A DNA stretch of 50,162 nucleotides from Prolixibacteraceae bacterium (GTDB lineage: Bacteria > Bacteroidota > Bacteroidia > Bacteroidales > Prolixibacteraceae). The first letter of the stretch is position 1. Each line of letters starts with the position of its first letter. Positions 26,332 to 34,049 of this stretch are shown here, in pieces. The notes below the pieces were generated by a model. It was not told where the DNA came from. It worked only from the letters and a program-made list of their open reading frames with translations, and did not search any database. The stretch is taken from positions 1 through 50,162 of the forward strand of contig JALOCD010000018.1 of assembly GCA_023228025.1 (NCBI GenBank). Reading direction: 5' to 3'. The translations under genes were made by a program, and so were the position numbers.

Positions 26332-27093
26332 TTAAAGAGTTGCCAAAAAGTCGTAATTAATTTCCTCCAGTTCGCCCATGGTTGGATAACGGTAATAGAT
26401 CATGTTGCTACCAGCGCCTACATAAAAGCCTGACGCCACTGTGCGGTATAGCAAAGAACCATTGTAGGAGCGGACCACCGTTTTCATTTTTTTCTCATAT
26501 CCCTGCAGGGCAAGCAGGCAATCCCTCAGATGTCGAACATGGGTATAGGGAAGGTGTTCGGCCGAACCCGTCGCAGGGTTGGTGGCCAACTCTCCCAATT
26601 TCATCTCAACAAAGAAAAGTTTTGGCAGTTTGAACTGACGTGATCCATCTGTGAGGGCTTTCATAAAGCCTGCAGGACAGAATTCACTAACAACCTGCGG
26701 CGTAACCGGACAAAGCTCCTGGTACAAATGCATGGATGGTTTCTCTTCACAAGAGTTGTCGTAAGGTGTAGGTGTCAGTTCCAATACAATACCATTGTCG
26801 GTAGTGAGGTAGAGATTTTTTAGCGCACTGAGCGGAATGGTCTCAAGAACACGATAGACTGACAGGTAGACTGAATGTTTTGGGGCCCCGTCGGGGTGGC
26901 GCACACAATTTTTCTCGATGTAATCCATATCGACCAGATCCGTGACCTTGTCAATATCCACCTCAAAAAAGATCATCTGACCCTTGTTGCTTTTCTTCGT
27001 ACCGGTAGCCATGTAATCCCCAAACTCGGCAGGGGGAAGCATTGATGCGATCAGAGCCTCGGGAGTTACGGACAAATAGAGGTATTTACTCAT
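26332..27093 (-). CDS. Unknown 253-aa protein upstream of hppA
   Basis: I do not recognise a family. The protein has no signal peptide or membrane segment. It starts SKYLYLSVTPEALIASMLPP and carries an MATGTKKSNKGQMIFFEVDI segment, a region with a few cysteines (SCEEKP; ELCPVTPQVVSEFCPAGFM) and a C-terminal YYRYPTMGELEEINYDFL. The mixture of beta and helix is regular and codon use looks like that of the neighbours, so it is a real gene. It lies 27 bp upstream of hppA on the same strand, suggesting a shared transcript, perhaps linking it to PPi or ion homeostasis. That link is only contextual. Confidence 0.75.
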   Translation of the reverse strand: MSKYLYLSVTPEALIASMLPPAEFGDYMATGTKKSNKGQMIFFEVDIDKVTDLVDMDYIEKNCVRHPDGAPKHSVYLSVYRVLETIPLSALKNLYLTTDNGIVLELTPTPYDNSCEEKPSMHLYQELCPVTPQVVSEFCPAGFMKALTDGSRQFKLPKLFFVEMKLGELATNPATGSAEHLPYTHVRHLRDCLLALQGYEKKMKTVVRSYNGSLLYRTVASGFYVGAGSNMIYYRYPTMGELEEINYDFLATL

Positions 27094-27599
27094 GATGTAA
27101 ATGATTAAAAATAGAGTGATTAAACATGTTATTTTGGCTCTTGCCGGATGTAATTATTCCGATCAAGTATTCATGACAAATATGTATATTTATTCATATG
27201 ATGCAGGCCTGAAATATTCATGATCAGCAACATAGCGCATTTGTTTGGCGGTTCAATATTAGAGATTTTCACCATTGCATCACCCTCATCCAACCGTTGG
27301 GACGGTCATTATTCACAAAACCTTAACATTGAGAAATCACCTGCCTGACATTCAAACCTCATTCCAAAAGAGGGGGCGACTGGACGAGGGGGAGAGGGGG
27401 CGAATGCTGCGATGAAGTATTCACTGACCAGTACTGGATAGGCCTTCAGTCAAAAATAAAATCAACAATCTGACTCGCCCAGTCGCCCCCTCACCTAGTC
27501 GCCCCCTCTTTCTCTGCTTTTCAAACAGAAAAAATATGTTCCCCTTATCGCTTCTTTCAAAAAAAATACGTTCCTTTGTCCCCGCGTTTCGACGCCAAT
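27094..27599. repeat. 505-bp gap with an inverted pair of G/C-rich 8-bp arrays
   Basis: No gene is seen. The left array (~27367-27402) has 8-bp words GGGGGCGA, CTGGACGA and GGGGGAGA. The right array (~27474-27512) is the inverted form (TCGCCCCC, TCACCTAG, TCGCCCCC). The sequence between and around them is AT-rich. The left part (27094-27240) should hold the promoter of the 253-aa gene, but no exact box was found. Confidence 0.75.
27571..27578 (+). promoter_or_regulatory. Possible -7 box of the tRNA-Arg gene
   Basis: TTCCTTTG matches TAnnTTTG at five of the six fixed positions and ends 21 bases before the mature tRNA 5' end, a reasonable place for a tRNA promoter. The evidence is weak. Confidence 0.3.
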
Positions 27600-27672
27600 G
27601 GCCCTGTAGCTTAATGGATAGAGCATCTGACTACGGATCAGAAGGTTGGGGGTTCGAGTCTCTCCAGGGTCA
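27600..27672 (+). tRNA. tRNA-Arg (anticodon ACG)
   Basis: A complete cloverleaf can be drawn. The acceptor GGCCCTG pairs with CAGGGTC (27665-27671), with discriminator A at 27672. The D arm is GCTTAATGGATAGAGC. The anticodon stem is TCTGA/TCAGA around loop CTACGGA, with anticodon ACG at 27633-27635. The T arm is GGGGG-TTCGAGT-CTCTC, with two G-U pairs. CCA is not encoded. The 3' end is the integration site of the conjugative island: the recombinase stop codon lies at 27638-27640 on the opposite strand. Confidence 0.95.
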
Positions 27673-29185
27673 CTTGATGGGACAAATCCAAAAAAGATGG
27701 ATTTGTCCCATTTTTTTTGTCTTGTATATTGTTGCCTATCAGCAACATGAGATTCAGTGCTTCATTGACGCGGGTGGTTCGATATTGAAATCCATCGAAA
27801 GTCAATTTCTCTGGGAACATTGAACCAATGATTTTTCTTTTTTGTGTTACTGTCCCTTTTTCATACAAAACATCCAGTTGTGAAATGTTACTGATGGCTT
27901 TATCCCACAAGGGTTCGATATTGGTTGTATCTGTTACCGACGCTGTTAATTTAGCCTCTAATCTGTTTATCCTTTCATCACATTCTGCTTTTATAGTGCG
28001 GTAATCATCAGCTTCAATGTCCCCACAGAGCAACAATTCCCTTGCCTTTGAAAGCCTTTTGTTGGCTTCTTCCAGTTGTATTTTCAGTTGCTGTACTTCA
28101 ATGTGCTGAGCGTGTGTTTTAGCCTTATAAACACTAATAATTACCTCTTTGTATAATTGAAGCCGGGGCAACGGCTGGACGTATTTCCTGATTTCATCAA
28201 CAATTTTTGCATTGGCTTCCGGTGCTTTATAGCGAATACCACATGCGGAACTGCAATGATAATAGTAATAATGCTGTGTACGTCCTTTCGATGCACTTCC
28301 TGTCAGCATCCATCCACAATTGGGACATATAAGAAACCCCCTTAGAGGAAGGTTATCATTGGCAACAATCTTGGTCCGAATTACTTTTTTGCGTCCGTCC
28401 AATATGTCTTGCACAGCATAAAATAAAGCTTCCGAAATTAACGGTTCATGTTGTCCCTGAACCATAAAACTTTCTTCATCCTTATATTTTGGAATAAAAA
28501 TCTTACCACAATAAACAGGATTTCGGATAGCCTTCCAAAAATTGTTTTTACTGCATATAAGCCCTTTTCCCTTCGCCATTTTCCATATCTGTTCCGTATT
28601 GAATTTTCCAAGGGCCAGTTCATGGAAAGCCCATTGCATAATATCACTCTGTTTATCTCTATGTGTGATATATTTCTTTCCTGTTTCCGTTATTTTGTTT
28701 ACATATCCCACTGGGGCCGTGCCCATCCACCGGCCTTCCTTCTTGGCACGGCGCATTCCGTGAAAGGTATTCAAAGCCCTTCTGTCGTTTTCTACTTCGG
28801 GTGCTGCCAGGTAAAAAGCCAGCATCATCTTGTTTTCCGGTATGGACAGGTCCAGTGGCTGTTCAACGGCCTGCGGTTCTATGCCCAAGCGCCTCAAGGT
28901 ACTTATCATCTGGTAGGCATCTCCTGCATTCCGGCTGAACCTGTCCCATTTGGTAAACAGGATAAGATCTGAATGCCCCCTTTGCTTTCGAAGGTCAGTT
29001 AATAGTTTCGTCCAGGCCGGACGGTTGAATGTTTTTGCAGAATGGTCCTCATAGACCACTTTCCGTACCTGCAGGGAATTTATTTCACAATATTTACGTA
29101 GTCTTTCTTCCTGGTCTCGTTGCGAATAACCCCTGTCTGCCTGCTCATCGGTACTTACCCGGATATATAAATCTGCAATCTTCAT
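27638..29185 (-). CDS. Large serine recombinase (putative island integrase)
   Basis: 515 aa. The N-terminal resolvase domain starts DLYIRVSTDEQ with the nucleophile S11, followed by WDRFSRNAGD and PENKMMLAFYLAAPEVEND. A recombinase domain follows (GTAPVGYVN; FWKAIRNPVYCGKIF), then a zinc ribbon (CPNCGWML, then YHCSSACG, about 288-316) and a coiled-coil Gln/Glu-rich segment (~360-420). It should catalyse insertion and excision through a Ser-DNA intermediate. The last ~25 codons cover the tRNA terminator hairpin and the final 11 codons are antisense to the tRNA (27638-27672). So the C-terminus (LERLEPPTF) is encoded in attachment-site or host DNA. It is transcribed convergently to the tRNA, probably from its own promoter. 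Confidence 0.92.
   Translation of the reverse strand: MKIADLYIRVSTDEQADRGYSQRDQEERLRKYCEINSLQVRKVVYEDHSAKTFNRPAWTKLLTDLRKQRGHSDLILFTKWDRFSRNAGDAYQMISTLRRLGIEPQAVEQPLDLSIPENKMMLAFYLAAPEVENDRRALNTFHGMRRAKKEGRWMGTAPVGYVNKITETGKKYITHRDKQSDIMQWAFHELALGKFNTEQIWKMAKGKGLICSKNNFWKAIRNPVYCGKIFIPKYKDEESFMVQGQHEPLISEALFYAVQDILDGRKKVIRTKIVANDNLPLRGFLICPNCGWMLTGSASKGRTQHYYYYHCSSACGIRYKAPEANAKIVDEIRKYVQPLPRLQLYKEVIISVYKAKTHAQHIEVQQLKIQLEEANKRLSKARELLLCGDIEADDYRTIKAECDERINRLEAKLTASVTDTTNIEPLWDKAISNISQLDVLYEKGTVTQKRKIIGSMFPEKLTFDGFQYRTTRVNEALNLMLLIGNNIQDKKNGTNPSFLDLSHQVTLERLEPPTF
27678..27719 (+). terminator. Terminator of tRNA-Arg
   Basis: TGGGACAAATCC and GGATTTGTCCCA form a perfect 12-bp stem around a 9-base loop, followed by eight T's. 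It sits entirely inside the antisense recombinase coding region. Confidence 0.88.
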
Positions 29186-29232
29186 AATTTTAGAATAAGG
29201 TGGAACTGCCGTTACTTATCCCTGTAAATTTA

Positions 29233-29240
29233 CAAAATTA
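29233..29240 (-). promoter_or_regulatory. Predicted -7 box of the recombinase gene
   Basis: On the minus strand TAATTTTG matches TAnnTTTG, 47 bases before the recombinase ATG. It overlaps the stop codon of the preceding small gene. No -33 TTTG is clear. Confidence 0.35.
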
Positions 29241-29399
29241 TGCCGGTTTGGACAGGTATTGATCGACCACAATACCGGCCATTTCATACAAAAATTCCAG
29301 AATGACCTTTGCCTGTTCTTCTGTTACTTCTATACCGTCTTTTTTCAAAAACTCCACTGCTTTATCAGGTGGTATCCTCTCTATCTCACAGTTATCCAT
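29238..29399 (-). CDS. Small acidic protein next to the recombinase
   Basis: 53 aa from the ATG at 29397-29399. It starts MDNCEIERIPPDKAVEFLKK, and then DGIEVTEEQAKVILEFLYEM predicts helices. It ends VVDQYLSKPA. The pattern recalls small unannotated proteins found beside recombinases in Bacteroidota conjugative elements. No function is known. It lies 52 bp upstream of the recombinase and downstream of a terminator-like hairpin, so it may share a transcript with the recombinase. An upstream start at 29435 would run through that hairpin and is less likely. Confidence 0.65.
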   Translation of the reverse strand: MDNCEIERIPPDKAVEFLKKDGIEVTEEQAKVILEFLYEMAGIVVDQYLSKPA

Positions 29400-29420
29400 C
29401 CCACACCTCCTGTATTGACA

Positions 29421-29442
29421 GCAAAAGCCCGGCAACGGGCTT
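29421..29442 (-). terminator. Terminator-like hairpin at the end of the tra operon
   Basis: AAGCCCG and CGGGCTT (29425-29442) form a perfect 7-bp stem with a 4-base loop; on the minus strand it is followed by TTTTG. The T tract is short, so termination may be partial. Confidence 0.55.
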
Positions 29443-29475
29443 CTTACTATATTTGCAGAATCACTGTTTTATTAA

Positions 29476-29766
29476 TTATCCGTTTTCAAGAAAATATATC
29501 CGGCTTCCCTGGTTGCGTTTAAAAGAGGGCACATACCTGATATATCCGTATTCGCTCAATTCCCTTACACATTTGTGGTAAGTAGCCGGTGCAGAAATCT
29601 TAGCTATATGCATAATGTCATAACTGAATGCCGTTACCGGATTGGCAAACCCCTGTTCCTGCCGGTATTGCAGCAGTGCGGCATAAATACCGATATGCGT
29701 GATAATGATACGGTAATCCTTTTCAATGGCTGAAAAGAAACCGGACAAAGGGTTCAGGGTTTCCAT
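29476..29766 (-). CDS. Small winged-helix-like protein
   Basis: 96 aa. The sequence suggests a winged helix-turn-helix: IGIYAALLQYRQEQGF, then FSYDIMHIAKISAPATYHKCVRELSEYG as helix-turn-helix and recognition helix, and a beta wing YIRYVPSFKRNQGSRIYFL. It is probably a DNA-binding regulator or replication-type protein of the element, but no family name is certain. It starts 11 bp after the preceding gene's stop, so it belongs to the tra transcript. The hairpin at 29421-29442 follows. Confidence 0.7.
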   Translation of the reverse strand: METLNPLSGFFSAIEKDYRIIITHIGIYAALLQYRQEQGFANPVTAFSYDIMHIAKISAPATYHKCVRELSEYGYIRYVPSFKRNQGSRIYFLENG

Positions 29767-29777
29767 TGCTTATCACT

Positions 29778-30578
29778 TTAGCTGATCGATTGCTTTTTCT
29801 GCTTTTTTTTCGCCGCCTGAGGTAATGCAGGGCTATCGTCTTCGTTACGTTGAGTTTCCTTTTTGTTATCCTGTTTTACTGACCTGCTTTCACCTTCAGC
29901 CTGTTTTTCTGCTTTGGACTGACTGTTGCCCAACCGTCGCATATTGCTATCATAAATGTTGATGGTTTTAAACTGCGGATTGGCTTCGATGTAACTTTTC
30001 TGTTCCGCCCCATCCCGAATGAAGGTGACGGATTGCCGGTTTCCTTTTTTCAAGGAATCCAGCAGGTTGGACTTGTGCTGATCATGCCCTAACTCCTTTA
30101 TCGGGTGTTTGGCCAGTACCTGATCAAGGTCAAAACCGTAATTCTGGTGGTATTGCTTCAGCTTGTAATTGCCGTTACTGTCCGCCTGTTTGAAGTCCAT
30201 CTGTACCCAGGCATTGTACAGTTGATTGTCCTTGTTGGTCAGGTCTTTATTGACCGCCCTGCCGCTCATCAGGTTGTAGGCCTCTTTCAGGGTAATGTTA
30301 TTGCCCTTGTTGATGTAAAAGGTCTGCTCCATGTTATCGGGAACATTCTCCCTTTTCAAACTCACTTTGTAGGAGTTGAAAAAATACATATCACTCTGAC
30401 TGGACTTGCTGAAATGCAGTTCAGAAGTTGCAATGTCATTGCCGTATTGGACATTGTGTTTCAGGGTGAAATCCGGTGGTTGTTTGCTTAACTTTCCCTT
30501 TAAATCGTTTTCCAGTCCTTCACCGAAGCCGGTATACTTAACCTGGTCACGCAGGTATTCAAAATTTTTCTGGTTCAT
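29778..30578 (-). CDS. DUF3945-like accessory protein of the conjugative element
   Basis: 266 aa. The core (NFEYLRDQVKYTGFGEGLEN; MYFFNSYKVSLKRE; FYINKGNNITLKEAYNLMSGRAVNKDL) followed by a region with YGFDLDQVLAKHPIKELG resembles the DUF3945/DUF4099 proteins common in Bacteroidota mobile elements. The last 55 residues are low-complexity, charged and Gln/Lys-rich, ending in KKKQKKQ. No catalytic motif, membrane segment or signal peptide is seen. Its role is unknown. It follows traN by 47 bp on the same strand. Confidence 0.72.
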   Translation of the reverse strand: MNQKNFEYLRDQVKYTGFGEGLENDLKGKLSKQPPDFTLKHNVQYGNDIATSELHFSKSSQSDMYFFNSYKVSLKRENVPDNMEQTFYINKGNNITLKEAYNLMSGRAVNKDLTNKDNQLYNAWVQMDFKQADSNGNYKLKQYHQNYGFDLDQVLAKHPIKELGHDQHKSNLLDSLKKGNRQSVTFIRDGAEQKSYIEANPQFKTINIYDSNMRRLGNSQSKAEKQAEGESRSVKQDNKKETQRNEDDSPALPQAAKKKQKKQSIS

Positions 30579-30625
30579 GATGTTTGTTTTAATAAATGAA
30601 TAAAAATGAATTATTTGAGAGTTTT

Positions 30626-31477
30626 TTACAGAGAGGGAAGTACCGTTGAACGTACAAGCGCTTTGTTATGAACATCGAGTTTCAGATGTCTGCCCCCGTT
30701 CTTTTCCATAAGCTGTACGGCAAGGTATTTCTGATCCGGTATTGTGAATTTTGGCAGGGCGAATACAAAGATGTGCTCCGATTGCCCCCTTACCGTTGGG
30801 GTTTCATTCTGAACATACAGAGGTTTGATTTCAATTTCCTGTGTAGCGGTACGTTTGGCTTTCTTCCGGTCACGGATAAAAAAGCGTAACTGGTCAATAT
30901 CATAGTTGATATTGGATCTGTTCTCCATTTTTATGCGGTAATACATCACATTATCATGGATAAAAAGGCCGTCCAACCGGAATTTCATGCCATACTTTTT
31001 ATCTTTTATACCATGCACTTTTTTCTTTTCAACGGCTACTGCATTTGAATAAGCCTGTATTTCCCCTTCATTGTGGCTTTCTGGTGAAAAGAAAGCATCC
31101 TGCGCGAATGGTTTCGTGGTTCCGAAAGAAAGGTTCAGCACGGAGGGCTGCGGGGCATAGTTCAACAGAAAGCAGTAGAGCTTTCCTTCTGCGGTAATAA
31201 CGGTCAGGTTGGTTTCTTCAAACCCTTTCCTGCCTGCCTTTATCTGAAGGATGTTTTCTACACCTTTGGCTTTTTGTGCCAGTACGCTTTGGCTCCCCCT
31301 GTCCACGCTTTTAATGGTATAGGGAAATACAAGGTTGGTTGTCTTCTCATACGCAATGGACAGAGGGTATGGCTCAATGGATGTTGTGTTTACCGGATTT
31401 GCGTTTTGTGAAAATGCGGAAATGCTTGCGAGAAACAGGAAAATACCTGTTATCAATACTGCACTGATCTTTTTCAT
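30626..31477 (-). CDS. traN: Conjugative transfer protein TraN (VirB9-like)
   Basis: 283 aa. Signal peptide (residues 1-23, core AVLITGIFLFLASISAF) and then an all-beta protein: IAYEKTTNLVFPYTIKSVDRG, the VLAQKAKGVENILQIKA block, FLLNYAPQPSVLNLSF, and a C-terminal domain with YYRIKMENRSNINYDIDQLRFFI. This is the TraN/DUF4138 family, the likely VirB9 counterpart that forms the periplasmic/outer part of the mating-pore core with TraM. It follows traM by 55 bp in the operon. Confidence 0.9.
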   Translation of the reverse strand: MKKISAVLITGIFLFLASISAFSQNANPVNTTSIEPYPLSIAYEKTTNLVFPYTIKSVDRGSQSVLAQKAKGVENILQIKAGRKGFEETNLTVITAEGKLYCFLLNYAPQPSVLNLSFGTTKPFAQDAFFSPESHNEGEIQAYSNAVAVEKKKVHGIKDKKYGMKFRLDGLFIHDNVMYYRIKMENRSNINYDIDQLRFFIRDRKKAKRTATQEIEIKPLYVQNETPTVRGQSEHIFVFALPKFTIPDQKYLAVQLMEKNGGRHLKLDVHNKALVRSTVLPSL

Positions 31478-31532
31478 CTTTTGAAATTTTATTTGTTAAA
31501 TATTCTGTTTTGAAATTTTTGCCTGTTGCATG

Positions 31533-32861
31533 TCAGTTATTCTGTTTTTGCTTCTCGTCCCTTAACAGTACCTGGTAGCCTGCTTTCACGGTGACTTTGA
31601 TCAATTTTACCTTTTTGCTGATCAAGTCCCGGGCTGCTTCTATTCCTGCACTGGCAGCCTGTGCGCCCAATGAAGGATCTAAAGTGGTCAGTCCAATACC
31701 CTGAATGGCACGGTCTGCGGACTGTTTGGCTACATCCCTGGTAATGGCCCCTGGTATGTAAATACCATTCATACCGTCCATATCATACACGGATAGCTCC
31801 ACAGGGAAAAGAGAAGTTTGGTAGCGTAGGCTGCTTATTTTAATGTCCAGCCTTTCACCGCTGAGCTGAGCTTCTCCGAAGAGAAAATTGTCTTTTGGTA
31901 TCAGCATCCCGTTGATATAGACATCATTTACCAGGCGCAATTTTACGGTTGACCCTGCAACAAGGGTCTGCGTTTCGTGGATGACCGCTTGTATGGCATT
32001 TTGCGCCTCATCAGCCAGAACTGGTTCATCCAGTGAATAAAAGCCATTTTGTTGTGACTGATTTATTGAAGTGCTGTTAATACCAACCCTGCTGTCAGGG
32101 GTATTGTCCAGTAGCGATACAGGTGTTTCCTTCGCGATAGCGGACACAGCAAATACCTGCCCTTTACTTGCATGGGATGTCTGCCTGATCTTTTCCTGCA
32201 CACGGTCAGGATGCTGGATATCCAGTATTTTCTCAAGCATACCGTTAAGCTGATGCAATTCGGAATCTTGCCCCTCTGGCTGTTTCATGGACTGCATCAT
32301 CTGCTCCAGACGGTCAATATCAGATGTATTCACCTGAGTATTTTCACTCCGGTTGTGAGAGGCATCATCTATTGGATCCATAGTGGGGGCGGTAACCTTG
32401 TTCATCGCTTCATCCAGTTCTGCCAGCTTCCGGTAAACCTTTACCTCATTGGAGTCACGAGACAAACCGTTACCATAGGGCGAAGTAATTAAAGATCCGC
32501 TTTCGTTATTATATTTAGATTGCGATGTATCTTCGTATTGCATTTCATCCGTCTCGTGGTTCATTGAAGTATGCTTTCTGTAATTCGGGTCGTTTTTCAT
32601 CAATTCCACCAGTTTGGCCGAATCAGAGGCAGCTTTGTCGTAATAGCTCATCTTATCCAAGGGCCTTTCATCTTTTAGATAGGCACCCGGCAGGTTCATG
32701 TTGAACCCTTTGTGGGTCAGCGGTTGCGCACTGGCATTCTCTACCTTTCCTCCGCCAAGCGACCAGAACATCAGGGTCATAAATGGCAGTACGAGCAGGG
32801 GCAGCATGAGCAAAAATTTACGCTGCCTTAGCATTTTCGGGGATAGTGTTTTCTGTTCCAT
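31533..32861 (-). CDS. traM: Conjugative transfer protein TraM (VirB10-like)
   Basis: 442 aa. A short cytoplasmic N-terminus is followed by a single membrane helix (FLLMLPLLVLPFMTLMFW, ~16-33), a long low-complexity periplasmic linker rich in Asn, Ser and Gln, and a C-terminal beta domain (LVAGSTVKLRLVNDVYINGM; GEAQLSGERLDIKI; GIYIPGAITRDVAKQSADRA). This is the TraM architecture of Bacteroidota conjugative transposons, equivalent to VirB10, which spans the envelope and links inner and outer membrane parts of the channel. It lies 6 bp downstream of the traL-position gene. Confidence 0.9.
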   Translation of the reverse strand: MEQKTLSPKMLRQRKFLLMLPLLVLPFMTLMFWSLGGGKVENASAQPLTHKGFNMNLPGAYLKDERPLDKMSYYDKAASDSAKLVELMKNDPNYRKHTSMNHETDEMQYEDTSQSKYNNESGSLITSPYGNGLSRDSNEVKVYRKLAELDEAMNKVTAPTMDPIDDASHNRSENTQVNTSDIDRLEQMMQSMKQPEGQDSELHQLNGMLEKILDIQHPDRVQEKIRQTSHASKGQVFAVSAIAKETPVSLLDNTPDSRVGINSTSINQSQQNGFYSLDEPVLADEAQNAIQAVIHETQTLVAGSTVKLRLVNDVYINGMLIPKDNFLFGEAQLSGERLDIKISSLRYQTSLFPVELSVYDMDGMNGIYIPGAITRDVAKQSADRAIQGIGLTTLDPSLGAQAASAGIEAARDLISKKVKLIKVTVKAGYQVLLRDEKQKQNN

Positions 32862-32867
32862 ACGATT

Positions 32868-33365
32868 TTACTTTTTAATTTGAGATTGATAAATTTTTTC
32901 AATCAGCCGGATGCTGTCCGGCAAACCCGGCCGGCTAAGAAGGATGCTGTCATACACTGCTTTCCCTGCGGGGCTTCGGGCAAGGCTGTCCATATTTCCC
33001 CTGAACCGGATGATCCGTTGGCAGTCCGTTTTACTGACAATCATATCCGGTTGTGATGCAGCTTCACCCGTTTGCAGGACGTGCCCCGGCTTTTTGATTG
33101 GCGTTACGGAAAAAGCAGTGGCCTGATTGCCCGAGAAACTTTGCCCGATCAGGTAGATGCTGTAACCACCGGAGAGGGCAATGAAAGCCAGCATTAAGAG
33201 AAGCAGTGTCCTGCGGGACAGGTGCTGAGTCCATCTGCCCATCCACCGCGCCCAACCGGTTTGCATCCGGAGACAGGCATTTACCATTTGTCTTAGTATC
33301 CTGTCATGGACTTCATCCGGTCCGGCAGCTTTTGTTTTGTTCTTTTTTCTGAATAAGAATGCCAT
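32868..33365 (-). CDS. TraL-position inner-membrane protein
   Basis: 165 aa. A basic cytoplasmic N-terminus (FRKKNKTKAAG) and a helix with a Trp-rich segment precede one membrane helix (TLLLLMLAFIALSGGYSIYL, ~54-73), then a periplasmic tail of ~90 residues with TDCQRIIRFRGNMDSLA and a C-terminal helix. Its place between traK and traM matches traL in CTnDOT-type operons, and one-TM topology fits, but sequence similarity alone would not name it. It is probably a small scaffold subunit of the transfer channel. Confidence 0.7.
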   Translation of the reverse strand: MAFLFRKKNKTKAAGPDEVHDRILRQMVNACLRMQTGWARWMGRWTQHLSRRTLLLLMLAFIALSGGYSIYLIGQSFSGNQATAFSVTPIKKPGHVLQTGEAASQPDMIVSKTDCQRIIRFRGNMDSLARSPAGKAVYDSILLSRPGLPDSIRLIEKIYQSQIKK

Positions 33366-33402
33366 GATTTTTTATCGTTTTATAATCCTTTGTTTAAATG
33401 CG

Positions 33403-34023
33403 TTACCTGCGGTTCTCTGTTTTAAGATCCCTGTTTTCAATGGTATTCCAGCGTTCAATCAAAAAGCCATGCGGATTATTATCGCTACGGGAAACATTAC
33501 GCAAGGCACCCTCTGTAATCAGGCTGCGGAAAACAATGCTGGTGGTGCGGATAATGCTTTGTGTTGCATAGCAACGGAACCGGTAAGGGTACTGGTCAAT
33601 ATCAATACTAACACTGTCCACTTTAATGGCCTGGCTGATATTACCGGAGATGATGCCCGAATAGTACCCGTTTTCTTTCAGGTTATCGTATTCACGTTTG
33701 GCGCTTGCATCAGCAAGGTAAAGTGCTTTAGTCAGGTTGACTTTAATGACCTTATCGTCCGGGTCAAGGGTAAAGAACAACTGGTGGAAAGTTTTGACAT
33801 GGTCCCTTGCTTCAACAGGGATATTGTCTTTCCGGTCCGAGGCATACGCTTCCAGCGCCTTGCCGTTTGCCAGGATATATACTTTCCCCTGCATTTGTGA
33901 TACCAGGCTGAAGCTTTTGTACAGGGCAAAGCAACAAATGAGTACGCAACCCACAATAATCAGCAAAGTAAAGCCCCGCACATGCCGGAAGGCCGTATCT
34001 ATATTTTTCATTTTTTTGAACAT
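33403..34023 (-). CDS. traK: Conjugative transfer protein TraK (VirB8-like)
   Basis: 206 aa; the fifth residue, also Met (34011), is an alternative start. A short basic N-terminus (KNIDTAFRHVRGF) leads into one membrane helix (LLIIVGCVLICCFALY), then a periplasmic domain with VYILANGKALEAYASDRKDN, VEARDHVKTFHQLFFTLDPD and DSVSIDIDQYPYRFRCYA. This is the TraK pattern, structurally related to VirB8, a nucleation factor of type IV secretion channels. The gene lies between traJ and the traL-position gene with gaps of 26 and 37 bp. Confidence 0.9.
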   Translation of the reverse strand: MFKKMKNIDTAFRHVRGFTLLIIVGCVLICCFALYKSFSLVSQMQGKVYILANGKALEAYASDRKDNIPVEARDHVKTFHQLFFTLDPDDKVIKVNLTKALYLADASAKREYDNLKENGYYSGIISGNISQAIKVDSVSIDIDQYPYRFRCYATQSIIRTTSIVFRSLITEGALRNVSRSDNNPHGFLIERWNTIENRDLKTENRR

Positions 34024-34049
34024 CGCCTTTTTGTTTAATGATTAAGCTC

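Noticed and set aside
27536..27823. Plus-strand ORF across the tRNA
   Set aside because: It is a frame running through tRNA-Arg and its terminator, and the sequence is fully explained by the tRNA and the antisense recombinase.
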